From Phenylobacterium sp. (GTDB lineage: Bacteria > Pseudomonadota > Alphaproteobacteria > Caulobacterales > Caulobacteraceae), in contig NZ_JACESE010000005.1 in assembly GCF_013911965.1 (NCBI RefSeq), positions 62,001-126,000 on the forward strand: DNA of 64,000 nt, written 5' to 3'. Position 1 is the first letter of the stretch. Each line of letters starts with the position of its first letter. The notes under the pieces are model-generated. The model was given only the letters and a program-made list of their open reading frames with translations. It was not told the DNA's origin and made no database searches. The translations under genes and the position numbers were made by a program. Positions 17,931-25,098 of this stretch are shown piece after piece.

Positions 17931-19633
17931 TCGGCCGCTACATTCTCTGCGTCGTCTTCGTCATCTGGGGCTTGGTCCTCGGCCAGATTGCGGGCGGCCT
18001 CGCGGGCTGGTTCATCGACGAGGTGATGGGGGCCGGCGACATCTGGCGGCGCGTGTCGATCTTCTGCGGCAGTCTCCTCGGCGGCGTCATCGCCTTCGGC
18101 AACTGGCGCCTCCGCTACGAACGTGTGAACGACACCGTGCACGGCTCGGCGCAGTTCGCGTCGGACAAGCGCGTCCGCCAGACCCTGCGGCGCGACCGCG
18201 GCCTCATCGTTGGCCGCGAAAACCGGCGCGGCGGCGGGCTCCTACGCCACGATGCGCCGGGGCATCTGCTCACCATCGCGCCCACCCGGTCGGGCAAGGG
18301 CGTGGGCGCGATCATCCCCAATCTGCTGGCCTGCGATCGCTCTGTCTTCTGCCTCGACCCGAAGGGCGAGAACACTGGCGTCACCTACGACCGGCGCCGC
18401 CAGTTCGGTCCCGTCCATGTGCTCGACCCGTTCGGGGTCACGGGCATGCCACAGGCCCGCTACAATCCGATGGACGTTCTCGATCCCGATAACCCGGACC
18501 TCGCCGAAGACGCCGCCGTTCTGGCAGACGCGCTCGTCTACGATCCGCCGGCGCATCTCGGCGAAGCGCACTGGAACGAAGAGGCCAAGGCGCTGATCGC
18601 CGGCTTGATGCTGCACGTGGCCTGCAGCCGCCCGAAGCCGGAGCGCACGCTGGCGACCGTTCGCGACCTGTTAAGCGGCAGCCCCGACGAGTTCGACGCG
18701 ACGCTGGCCGAAATGCAGAAGAGCACGAGCGCTGGCGGCCTCGTCCGCCGCGCCGCCAACCGCCACCTGTCAAAGAGCGACCGCGAGGCGGCGGGCGTGC
18801 TCTCGTCGGCGCAGCGGCACACCCACTTCCTCGACAGCGCCCGGCTGAACGCCGCCATGGCGGGCAGCGACTTCCGCTTCTCAGACCTGAAAACCTCCTG
18901 GTGCACCGTGTTCCTGGTGCTGCCGCCGGACCGCATCGACACCTACGCCCGGTGGCTCCGGCTGCTGGTGGCGCAGGGCCTGCGCGAACTGGCGCGCACG
19001 CCGGCCGAGGAAGGACCGCCGGTGCTCTTCCTGCTGGACGAGTTCGCCACGCTCGGACGGCTCGAGCCCATCGAGCGCGCGTTCGGCCTGATGGCCGGCT
19101 ATGGCGTCCAGCTCTGGCCGATCCTGCAGGACATGCATCAGCTGTGGGGCGCCTATGGCGAGCGCGCCGGCACCTTCCTCTCCAACGCCAGTCTGCTGCA
19201 GGTCTTCAACGTCGCCGACTACGACACCGCCGAGTGGATCTCGAAGTCGCTGGGCGCCACCACCGTGGCGTATGAGACGTCCGGCACATCCGTCTCGCGC
19301 GCCCCAAACCAGTTCTTCAGCACCCATGGGTCGTCGACCAGCACGCACCTGGCCCGCCGCGAGCTGATGACCCCCGACGAGGTGATGCGCCTGCATCCGT
19401 CGCTGGAAATCCTGCTGCGGCCCGGCGAGGCGCCGGTCGTGGCGCAGAAGGTCCGCTACTACGCCGACCCGGAGTTCCAGGGCCTGTTCACGGTGGCGAC
19501 GCCTCAGACGCGGGCGATGCGGATCGCCGCGCGGGCGGCCGACGCGCCGCAGCTTTCGGAGCCGGAGCCTTCGCCGACGGCGCCGGGCCTGGCCGCCTCG
19601 GCCCGGCCGCCGGACGCGCCGCCGCCTTCCTGA
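17927..19633 (+). CDS. traG: Conjugative coupling protein TraG (VirD4 family)
   Basis: 568 residues. Two or three N-terminal membrane helices (YILCVVFVIWGLVLGQIAGG and IFCGSLLGGVIAFGNW) are followed by Walker A APTRSGKGVGAIIPNLLA and Walker B VLFLLDEFATLGR, plus RLYARW-like and QDMHQLWGAYG family blocks. VirD4/TraG ATPases link the relaxosome to a type IV secretion channel. It is somewhat shorter than typical TraG (about 620-660). Its last 146 bases overlap the 3' end of the integrase gene on the other strand. No trb or virB genes follow. Confidence 0.93.
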   Translation: MIGRYILCVVFVIWGLVLGQIAGGLAGWFIDEVMGAGDIWRRVSIFCGSLLGGVIAFGNWRLRYERVNDTVHGSAQFASDKRVRQTLRRDRGLIVGRENRRGGGLLRHDAPGHLLTIAPTRSGKGVGAIIPNLLACDRSVFCLDPKGENTGVTYDRRRQFGPVHVLDPFGVTGMPQARYNPMDVLDPDNPDLAEDAAVLADALVYDPPAHLGEAHWNEEAKALIAGLMLHVACSRPKPERTLATVRDLLSGSPDEFDATLAEMQKSTSAGGLVRRAANRHLSKSDREAAGVLSSAQRHTHFLDSARLNAAMAGSDFRFSDLKTSWCTVFLVLPPDRIDTYARWLRLLVAQGLRELARTPAEEGPPVLFLLDEFATLGRLEPIERAFGLMAGYGVQLWPILQDMHQLWGAYGERAGTFLSNASLLQVFNVADYDTAEWISKSLGATTVAYETSGTSVSRAPNQFFSTHGSSTSTHLARRELMTPDEVMRLHPSLEILLRPGEAPVVAQKVRYYADPEFQGLFTVATPQTRAMRIAARAADAPQLSEPEPSPTAPGLAASARPPDAPPPS

Positions 19634-20840
19634 CGTTCACCGCGGCGGCGTCGATCGTGCCGGCGATGTGCGAGGCGTAGAACTTCTCGATCATCTCCAC
19701 GCTGGTGCGGCAGTTCTTCGCGATCTGGTAGATGTCGGCGCCTTCCATCAGCCGCAGGCAGATGTAGGTGTGCCGCAGGCTGTAGGCGGTCCGGACATTG
19801 CCCTCCCGGTCGTGCTTGAGATCGAGCTCCGCCAGGACGGCGTTGAAGAGCTGCCGCTGCACCTTTCCGAAGATCAGGTCGGCCTGGGCCGGCGCGCCGC
19901 GCTTGGCCAGCCGCTCGAAGGGCAGCACCGCGCCCGGCATGCTCTTGCAGAAGCCGACCCCACGCTTCCCCCGCACCTCGATCTGCAGGATGCGTTCACC
20001 GCTGCCGGTATCGGAGATGACGCTGACGTCCCTGAACTGCAGCCGCGAGGCCTCGTCGGGCCTGAGGCCGGTGTTCGCCATGAACAGAACGTAGTCGTGC
20101 AGCTTCTCCGATTGCGCCCGCCAGCGTTCTTTCCTGGGCGTCCGGGCCCGCTCCCGCGTGGCCTCGTAAAGCCGCTTGTATTCCTCGGGCGAGAACCAGG
20201 CCCGGTGCGAGATCTTGCCGGACTGGCGGTAGGGGGCGCTCATGTCCGGCAAGGCATGGATCCAGCCCTGCCGGTTCGCCCACTTCAGGATCTGCCGAAG
20301 CGTCACCAACTCCTGGTGCAGGGTGCTCTTGGCCGGCGGCCGCCACGCCTTGGCCGCGTCGCCGTCCGGCGGGGTCATGCGGCTGACGCGGTAGGCCTGG
20401 ATGCGGCCCGCGGTCATGCGGTGCAGCGGCGCCCTTCCGAAGAAGGGCTCCAGCCGCAGGCGCACGTGTCGGGCCTTGCCCTCCACATAGACGGCGTTGC
20501 GCTCGCCGAAGGTCAGGACCTGGTACTCGGCGAGGAATCCCTCGGCGGCCTCCTTGAAGGTGTGGCTCCGCCCACGCGGGGCCGGCAGGCGTGCTTGGCG
20601 CAAGCGAGCTTCCTCGGCGGCGACGATCTCGCCGCCGCGACTGCGGACCCGATGCTCCGTGTAGACGTCCATGTACCAGTCGCGGGCGAAGTCCATGGCC
20701 GCCGCGAGGTTCTCCTCTCGGGTGGACTGGCGATGGTTGCGGCTGCCGAGGTAGGTCGAGCACTGCCAGTACCGGCTGTTGGCCCGCCGGTAGACATGGA
20801 CCTTCCCGTCCAGGAGCGTGTGTTGCTCCTCATCGGCCAT
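19488..20840 (-). CDS. int: Tyrosine recombinase/integrase of the element
   Basis: 450 residues from the ATG at 20840; the frame stays open far upstream without being family-like. The SAM-like core-binding domain is about 92-205. Catalytic residues are visible: Arg260 (NTGLRPDEASRL), a beta-hairpin Lys (RGKRG, near 292), the box-II block YSLRHTYICLRL (Arg356, His357; Tyr353 in place of the usual His) and the nucleophile Tyr388 (IEKFYASH). The position normally taken by His/Trp is in NCRTSVEM. The final 47 residues are an Ala/Pro-rich tail coinciding with the antisense overlap with traG. It is the likely enzyme for integration at tRNA-Leu, although it sits 15 kb from the visible junction. Confidence 0.9.
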   Translation of the reverse strand: MADEEQHTLLDGKVHVYRRANSRYWQCSTYLGSRNHRQSTREENLAAAMDFARDWYMDVYTEHRVRSRGGEIVAAEEARLRQARLPAPRGRSHTFKEAAEGFLAEYQVLTFGERNAVYVEGKARHVRLRLEPFFGRAPLHRMTAGRIQAYRVSRMTPPDGDAAKAWRPPAKSTLHQELVTLRQILKWANRQGWIHALPDMSAPYRQSGKISHRAWFSPEEYKRLYEATRERARTPRKERWRAQSEKLHDYVLFMANTGLRPDEASRLQFRDVSVISDTGSGERILQIEVRGKRGVGFCKSMPGAVLPFERLAKRGAPAQADLIFGKVQRQLFNAVLAELDLKHDREGNVRTAYSLRHTYICLRLMEGADIYQIAKNCRTSVEMIEKFYASHIAGTIDAAAVNVRKAAARPAAGPRRPGPAPSAKAPAPKAAARRPPARRSASPASEASPP

Positions 20841-21004
20841 TGCGCGCCTCCTGCTGGTCGCGCGCCCCCTGCCCAGTCCCATCATCGCCTGATGGGTGCG
20901 TTCGGCAAGAGGTAAACCGCCAGGGTTGCAAGCGCTCCGCAGAACGGCCTTGATCCTCCAGTGGCTAGAGCATGCACGCTCGCCGCGGATTGGGAGGCGG
21001 CGAG

Positions 21005-21370
21005 ATGGCGAACCTGAAGACGACGGCGCGGCGGGAAGCCTACGAACGCGAGGCCGCGGCCGCGCGCGTGGGATACGCACGGGGCGACCTGCGCGAGGCG
21101 TTCCGCCTGGCTGAGCGCGCGCACATCCTGGGCCAGCCGTGGTTCGACGCCCACAGCTGGACGCACTGGCTGATGCTGAAGATCGGCTGGCGCCGCCGCG
21201 ACGCACGCGAGGTGCTGGGCCAGGTGTTGCGCCTTTCGACCGGCGGGCTGCTGTCGCTGCTGGGATGGCTGCCGCACGGCAACACCGGCGGCGCCGACGT
21301 GCCGCCCAAGAAGCCGATGCCGATCCCGGATGACCTGCGCCCCTACTGCGAAGCGCCCGGCGCGCGCTGA
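21005..21370 (+). CDS. DUF3703 family protein
   Basis: 121 residues from the ATG at 21005 (MANLKTTARREAYEREAAA). The blocks AFRLAERAHILGQPWFDAH, VLGQVLRLSTG, PHGNTGG and PMPIPDDLRPY match DUF3703, a family common beside heavy-metal resistance genes and in mobile elements but of unknown biochemical function. The His-rich positions could bind metal. Its stop codon lies in the loop of a strong hairpin shared with the convergent ardC gene. Confidence 0.8.
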   Translation: MANLKTTARREAYEREAAAARVGYARGDLREAFRLAERAHILGQPWFDAHSWTHWLMLKIGWRRRDAREVLGQVLRLSTGGLLSLLGWLPHGNTGGADVPPKKPMPIPDDLRPYCEAPGAR

Positions 21371-21381
21371 GCGCGCCGGGC
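21355..21381. terminator. Perfect 11-bp hairpin between convergent genes, likely bidirectional terminator
   Basis: GCCCGGCGCGC (21355-21365) and GCGCGCCGGGC (21371-21381) are exact reverse complements around a five-base loop containing the DUF3703 stop codon. It lies between convergent DUF3703 and ardC. There is no T-run, so termination may rely on the GC-rich stem or on other factors. Confidence 0.6.
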
Positions 21382-21387
21382 CTCGCC

Positions 21388-22299
21388 TCAGGCGGCGACG
21401 GCGTTCGCCGGCTGACGGGCGTGCAGGAAGTCGCACGCGCGCTGGGCGTGGGCCGCGGCGGTGAAGACGAACCGCCGGTCGCCTTCAAGCACCTGCAGCC
21501 AGCTGTCGATGTAGCTGGCGTGGTCCTCGCGCGGGGTGAGCTCCAGGCCGAGGTCCGCGCAGAGGAAGGCGGCGCCCAGTTCGGCCACCAGCTCCTCCCG
21601 CGCGTAGCCCTCGTCGCCCCAGCGCTTGCGGCCGAAGTCGCGGTCGAGGCGGCTCGGGTGGCGGGTCCAGTGCGTGCACTCGTGGGCGAGCGTCGCGTAG
21701 TAGGCCTCCGGGTCCACGAAGGTCTCGAACGGCGGGCACTGCACGTAGTCTGGACCAATGGCGTAGTAGGCTTGGCCGCCGCCGTGGCGGATGTCGGCGC
21801 CCACGGCCCGGAAGAAGGCCTCGGCATGCTCGACCCGCTGCTGCGGCTCCGGCTGCGGTGCGGCCGGGGCGTGGAAATGCGCCGGCAGGCCCTCGATCTG
21901 TTCGACGTTGAACACGGTGTAGGCCTTCAGGAAGGGGATCTCGCGTTCGACATCCTGGCCGTCGTCGCCGGCTTCGGTGCGCTTGACCCGGTTGGCGTAG
22001 ACGACAGTCGCGCCGTGCTCGCCCTTGCGGATGTGGGCGCCGAGCGCCAGCGCCTGGCGGAAGGTCATCCAGATCGGCGCGGCGTAGCCGTGGGCCACGG
22101 CTTCGGCCCAGAGCAGGACCACGTTGATACCGCTGTAGGGCTCGCCGGAGTGGCGGAGCGGGCGGCTGATGCGGCCGGCGAGGTGCTCGGCGGACCAGGG
22201 CTTGGTCCAGGGGCGGACGCCACGCTTCAGGTCCTCGACGATGGCTTGGGTGACGCGGCTGTAGAGGTCGGGGCGAGTGTGTTTGGGCGCGCGCGACAT
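21388..22299 (-). CDS. ardC: ArdC-type anti-restriction protein (ssDNA-binding domain plus zincin-like domain)
   Basis: 303 residues. The N-terminal ssDNA-binding domain (RPDLYSRVTQAIVEDLKRGV, KPWSAEHLAGR, PYSGINVVLLW) is that of ArdC/TraC1 primase-like proteins. The C-terminal metallopeptidase-like domain has ATLAHECTHWTRHPSRLDR (HExxH) with the downstream GYAREELVAELGAAFLC block supplying the third ligand. ArdC proteins protect incoming plasmid DNA from host restriction enzymes. It is preceded by a good ribosome-binding site (AAGGAGGC) and followed towards the island end by DUF3703, with DUF736 upstream. Confidence 0.9.
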   Translation of the reverse strand: MSRAPKHTRPDLYSRVTQAIVEDLKRGVRPWTKPWSAEHLAGRISRPLRHSGEPYSGINVVLLWAEAVAHGYAAPIWMTFRQALALGAHIRKGEHGATVVYANRVKRTEAGDDGQDVEREIPFLKAYTVFNVEQIEGLPAHFHAPAAPQPEPQQRVEHAEAFFRAVGADIRHGGGQAYYAIGPDYVQCPPFETFVDPEAYYATLAHECTHWTRHPSRLDRDFGRKRWGDEGYAREELVAELGAAFLCADLGLELTPREDHASYIDSWLQVLEGDRRFVFTAAAHAQRACDFLHARQPANAVAA

Positions 22300-22370
22300 G
22301 GCGGCCTCCTTGAACTTGGATGATGGGGATGGGGCGCCGCCCCGCCGTGCGGGGCGGCGGCTCGGGGCGG

Positions 22371-22682
22371 TCAGTCGGCGCTGCGGCTGCGGGACCAGAT
22401 CAGGCTGTAGCCGTCCTCGGCGTCGACCAGGCTGGCGTAGATCGGCGCCGGGAAGCTGGGGTCGTCGAGCTTGACCGAGAGGTAGTCGCGGTTCTCCCGA
22501 GAGGTCTTCTTCCAGGCGGCGCCGAATTCGGTCTGGCCGGAGAAGATGCGGAAGTCCGGGGCCTTCTCGTTGTCCTTGTCGGCCGCCCGGAACTGGGCCT
22601 GCTTGACGTTGAGGGTGAGGGTCTTGATGGCCCCGCTGTAGGAGCCGTCGGCTTGCTTGTGGAAGGCGCCGATGGTGGCCAT
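22371..22682 (-). CDS. DUF736 family protein
   Basis: 103 residues from the ATG at 22682 ([20 protein letters not shown]). It has the DUF736 blocks [17 protein letters not shown] and [10 protein letters not shown], then [22 protein letters not shown]736 proteins are small single-domain proteins found almost always on alphaproteobacterial plasmids and integrative elements, next to ardC and parB-like genes as here. Function is unknown. It is probably transcribed with ardC. Confidence 0.88.
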   Translation of the reverse strand: MATIGAFHKQADGSYSGAIKTLTLNVKQAQFRAADKDNEKAPDFRIFSGQTEFGAAWKKTSRENRDYLSVKLDDPSFPAPIYASLVDAEDGYSLIWSRSRSAD

Positions 22683-23105
22683 GGGAAGTCTCCGTTTCGC
22701 TGGCGAGCCGCGCCCATCGCGGTCTCGATGGCGATCGGTCGGGCGGAGCCAGGCCGGACCTTCACCCTGCCGGGTCCCCACGCGCCCGCGCGTGGGGTGG
22801 CGAAGGGCCGGAGCGCAGCGGAGGGCGCCCGACCCAGAGGCTTTCTTGCCTCGCGAGGAATGAGGCGAACGCCTCAGGGGAAGAAAGCCGGCGGGTCGGC
22901 GTTGAAGGTCCGGATCGGCTTCGCCCAGATCAGCCAGCGAGAGAGACCGCGTCCGGCCGGGACTCGCGCGACGAAGACGTATGGCCGCCGGGGCCGCCAA
23001 GCATCGGCCTCACGGAACGGGCTCAAGTCCCTCGTTCGAGCCGGAACGAACCGCAGGTTGACGAAGTTGACGAGATTGCCCACCTTGACATCCCGGGAGC
23101 TCGCC
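22683..23105. other. Divergent intergenic region, no gene seen
   Basis: 423 bases between the divergent DUF736 gene and the DnaB-N/antitoxin gene. No convincing gene is present in any frame. The right end holds three closely spaced TTGAC-like boxes (about 23056-23092), which could be promoter elements or a regulatory repeat for the downstream toxin-antitoxin pair. Confidence 0.4.
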
Positions 23106-24110
23106 ATGACCCACGCCGTCACCAAGAAGACCGGAACGCCAGCCGGGGTCGCTCAGCGTAGCGCTGCGACCGGTGGCTTCGGCGGTGCTGCGCCCGCCTC
23201 CGCCCAGGCGGACCCGGAAAGCCCAGCCCTCGCCGCTCTGCTGCAGCAGGTGGAGCGCGCCGTTCGCGCCGCCTACAGCACGGGCCGGCCGACCCAGCTC
23301 ACCGTCCGGCTGCAAGGTCCCTCATCCCAGGTGGACATCGACGTCGAGCCGCTGTCGGCGGACGCGCTCCCCGCCGACATCGAAGCAGAACAGGCGCTGC
23401 TGGGGGCCCTGCTGTACGACAATGACGGGTTCGAGCACCTGGGCCCCGCCCTCACCGCGGTGGACTTCTACGAGCCGTTCCACCAGCGGCTGTTCGCCGC
23501 CATGGAAGACGCCTGGCGCAGCGGGAAGCTCGCCGAGCCGATCCTGATGGCGGAGCAGTTCTCGAACGACGCGGCGTTCAGAGAGCTAGGCGGCGTCCGC
23601 TACCTGGCCGACCTGGTGGATCGCGCGCCATCCACGACAGACGTGCCGACGTTCGCCGCGCGGATCGGCGGGCTTGCCCTGCGTCGACGCCCCCCGGCGG
23701 AGGATGAGCTCGAAGCCGCCCTCCGCGACGCGCGCGCCCGCGGCGAGGCCCGTGCGGCCGAGGTCCTCGCCGCGCCTGACATGCTGGGCGCCGACGACTT
23801 CGCCGGGCTGATCGGCGCCACGCGCGAGACCGTGCGCCAGAAGCTCAAGCGCCGGGAGATCCTGGGGCTGCAGGGCGCGAAGCGCGGCGTCCGCTACCCG
23901 GCTTGGCAGGTGACCCGGGACGGCGGCCTGCTACCGGGCCTGCCGACGGTGTTCGAGCTGCTGGGCGACAGCCCCTGGGCGGTGTTCCGCTTCCTGACGC
24001 AGCCGTCGCCGGCTCTGGAAGGCGAGGCGCCGAAGGATAAGCTCCGCAGGGGCAAGGTCGCAGAGGTCCTGGACCTAGCTGAGAGCCAGGCGCGCGGAGA
24101 TTTCGGCTGA
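23106..24110 (+). CDS. DnaB N-terminal domain fused to a RES-partner-type antitoxin domain
   Basis: 334 residues from the ATG at 23106 (preceded by GGGAG). Residues 88-195 are a DnaB helicase N-terminal domain: DIEAEQALLGALLYDNDGF, then FYEPFHQRLFAAMEDAW and GGVRYLADLVDRAPST. There is no RecA-like helicase domain. Residues 205-330 resemble the Xre/MbcA/ParS-type antitoxins of RES toxins, with an HTH-like block GATRETVRQKLKRREILGL and the C-terminal toxin-facing segment VFELLGDSPWAVFRFL. The next gene is a RES toxin, starting directly after this stop. Likely an antitoxin that could sense or bind the replisome; that role is inference. Confidence 0.75.
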   Translation: MTHAVTKKTGTPAGVAQRSAATGGFGGAAPASAQADPESPALAALLQQVERAVRAAYSTGRPTQLTVRLQGPSSQVDIDVEPLSADALPADIEAEQALLGALLYDNDGFEHLGPALTAVDFYEPFHQRLFAAMEDAWRSGKLAEPILMAEQFSNDAAFRELGGVRYLADLVDRAPSTTDVPTFAARIGGLALRRRPPAEDELEAALRDARARGEARAAEVLAAPDMLGADDFAGLIGATRETVRQKLKRREILGLQGAKRGVRYPAWQVTRDGGLLPGLPTVFELLGDSPWAVFRFLTQPSPALEGEAPKDKLRRGKVAEVLDLAESQARGDFG

Positions 24111-24716
24111 GTGGCGACCGAACCGCCGGAGGGATTTCGCACCCGCTCGCTCGTCCTGCACGACGAGCCGGCCGGCGCGAAATGGCTGCGGCTCTATCGC
24201 CGGACCTTTCCCGATCCCTTGGGGTTCGGAAGGTCGGCGAAAAGCCGGTTCAGCCCGCCGCCTGAGGCCGCCGACCGATACGGCGTCGTCTATCTCGGCT
24301 CATCGGTGAATGTGACGGTCGCCGAGACCCTGGTGCGGGATCGCGGCGACGGCCGGCTTGGCGACCTCCCGATCGAACTTGCCGAGTTCGAGGCCTGGGC
24401 TTGCGCGGAGATCGAGGTGGTGACGCCGCTGCGGCTGGCGGACCTGCGCGGCGACGGGCCGCTGCGCATGGGCATCCCGTCGGACGTGGCGCATGCGGCG
24501 GACTGGCGGCTGGGCCAGCTCTGGTCTGCGGCGCTCCACGCGCATGACCTCCAGCCCGATGGGCTGATCTACCTGTCCCGGTTCACTGGCGAGCCGAACC
24601 TCGCGGTCTTCGAGCGGGCGCTGCCCAAGCTCGCTGCCACACGAATTGGAGCCCTGCTGGACCGGAGGGCGCAGCTTGCGGCGACGCTACGGCGCCTGGG
24701 CGTCGCGATCTTCTGA
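24111..24716 (+). CDS. RES-domain toxin (predicted NAD+-degrading phosphorylase)
   Basis: 201 residues from the GTG immediately after the antitoxin stop. It shows the RES signature: Arg in WLRLYRRTFPDPLGF (about 26-39), SRFSPPPEAADRYGVVYLGS, Glu72 in NVTVAETLVRDRG, and a late YLSRFTGEPNLAVFER block carrying the Ser. RES toxins studied elsewhere (MbcT, ParT and similar) degrade or use NAD+ as ADP-ribosyl donor and arrest growth. With the upstream fusion protein it forms a type II toxin-antitoxin pair. Confidence 0.88.
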   Translation: MATEPPEGFRTRSLVLHDEPAGAKWLRLYRRTFPDPLGFGRSAKSRFSPPPEAADRYGVVYLGSSVNVTVAETLVRDRGDGRLGDLPIELAEFEAWACAEIEVVTPLRLADLRGDGPLRMGIPSDVAHAADWRLGQLWSAALHAHDLQPDGLIYLSRFTGEPNLAVFERALPKLAATRIGALLDRRAQLAATLRRLGVAIF

Positions 24717-24852
24717 CCGCCGCCCGGCGGCCGTTGGTCCGCCAACAACCGCCGCATGTCTGTCGCCCGGCAATGGCCGCGCTGAAACCGTGGACAGAGG
24801 ACCACGGTTCGAGGTTCCATAGGATTGGGTCGACAAGACGACGTTCGGGAAG

Positions 24853-25041
24853 ATGCCGGATCGGGACATCAATCGCCGCAGGGCGGAGGAGCTGCTGCGT
24901 CAGGCAGCCGAGACACAGAACCTCGCGGAACGGAGCCGGCTGATCGGCGAAGCCACCATGTTCCACATGCGCGCCGTGGAAGCCGAGGTTAGGAAGCTCG
25001 AAGGCGATCTTCACGCAACTCGAACTCCAGAGGAAGATTAG
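24853..25041 (+). CDS. Small hypothetical helical protein
   Basis: 62 residues, Arg/Glu/Ala-rich (MPDRDINRRRAEELLRQAAE) and predicted to be mostly helical or coiled coil. It ends 57 bases before the stop of the convergent parB-like gene. No recognised family, signal peptide or metal motif. It is retained as a gene because composition and start context are reasonable, but it could be spurious. Confidence 0.4.
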   Translation: MPDRDINRRRAEELLRQAAETQNLAERSRLIGEATMFHMRAVEAEVRKLEGDLHATRTPEED

Positions 25042-25098
25042 GCAGAGGGAAGCCCGCGCAGGCGGACCCGCGCGGGCGAGTTGGCCGAGCAGGAGCGC

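Noticed and set aside
20841-21827. N-terminal extension of the integrase frame to 779 codons
   Set aside because: The extension overlaps DUF3703 and ardC in antisense and is low complexity; integrase homology starts at the ATG at 20840.
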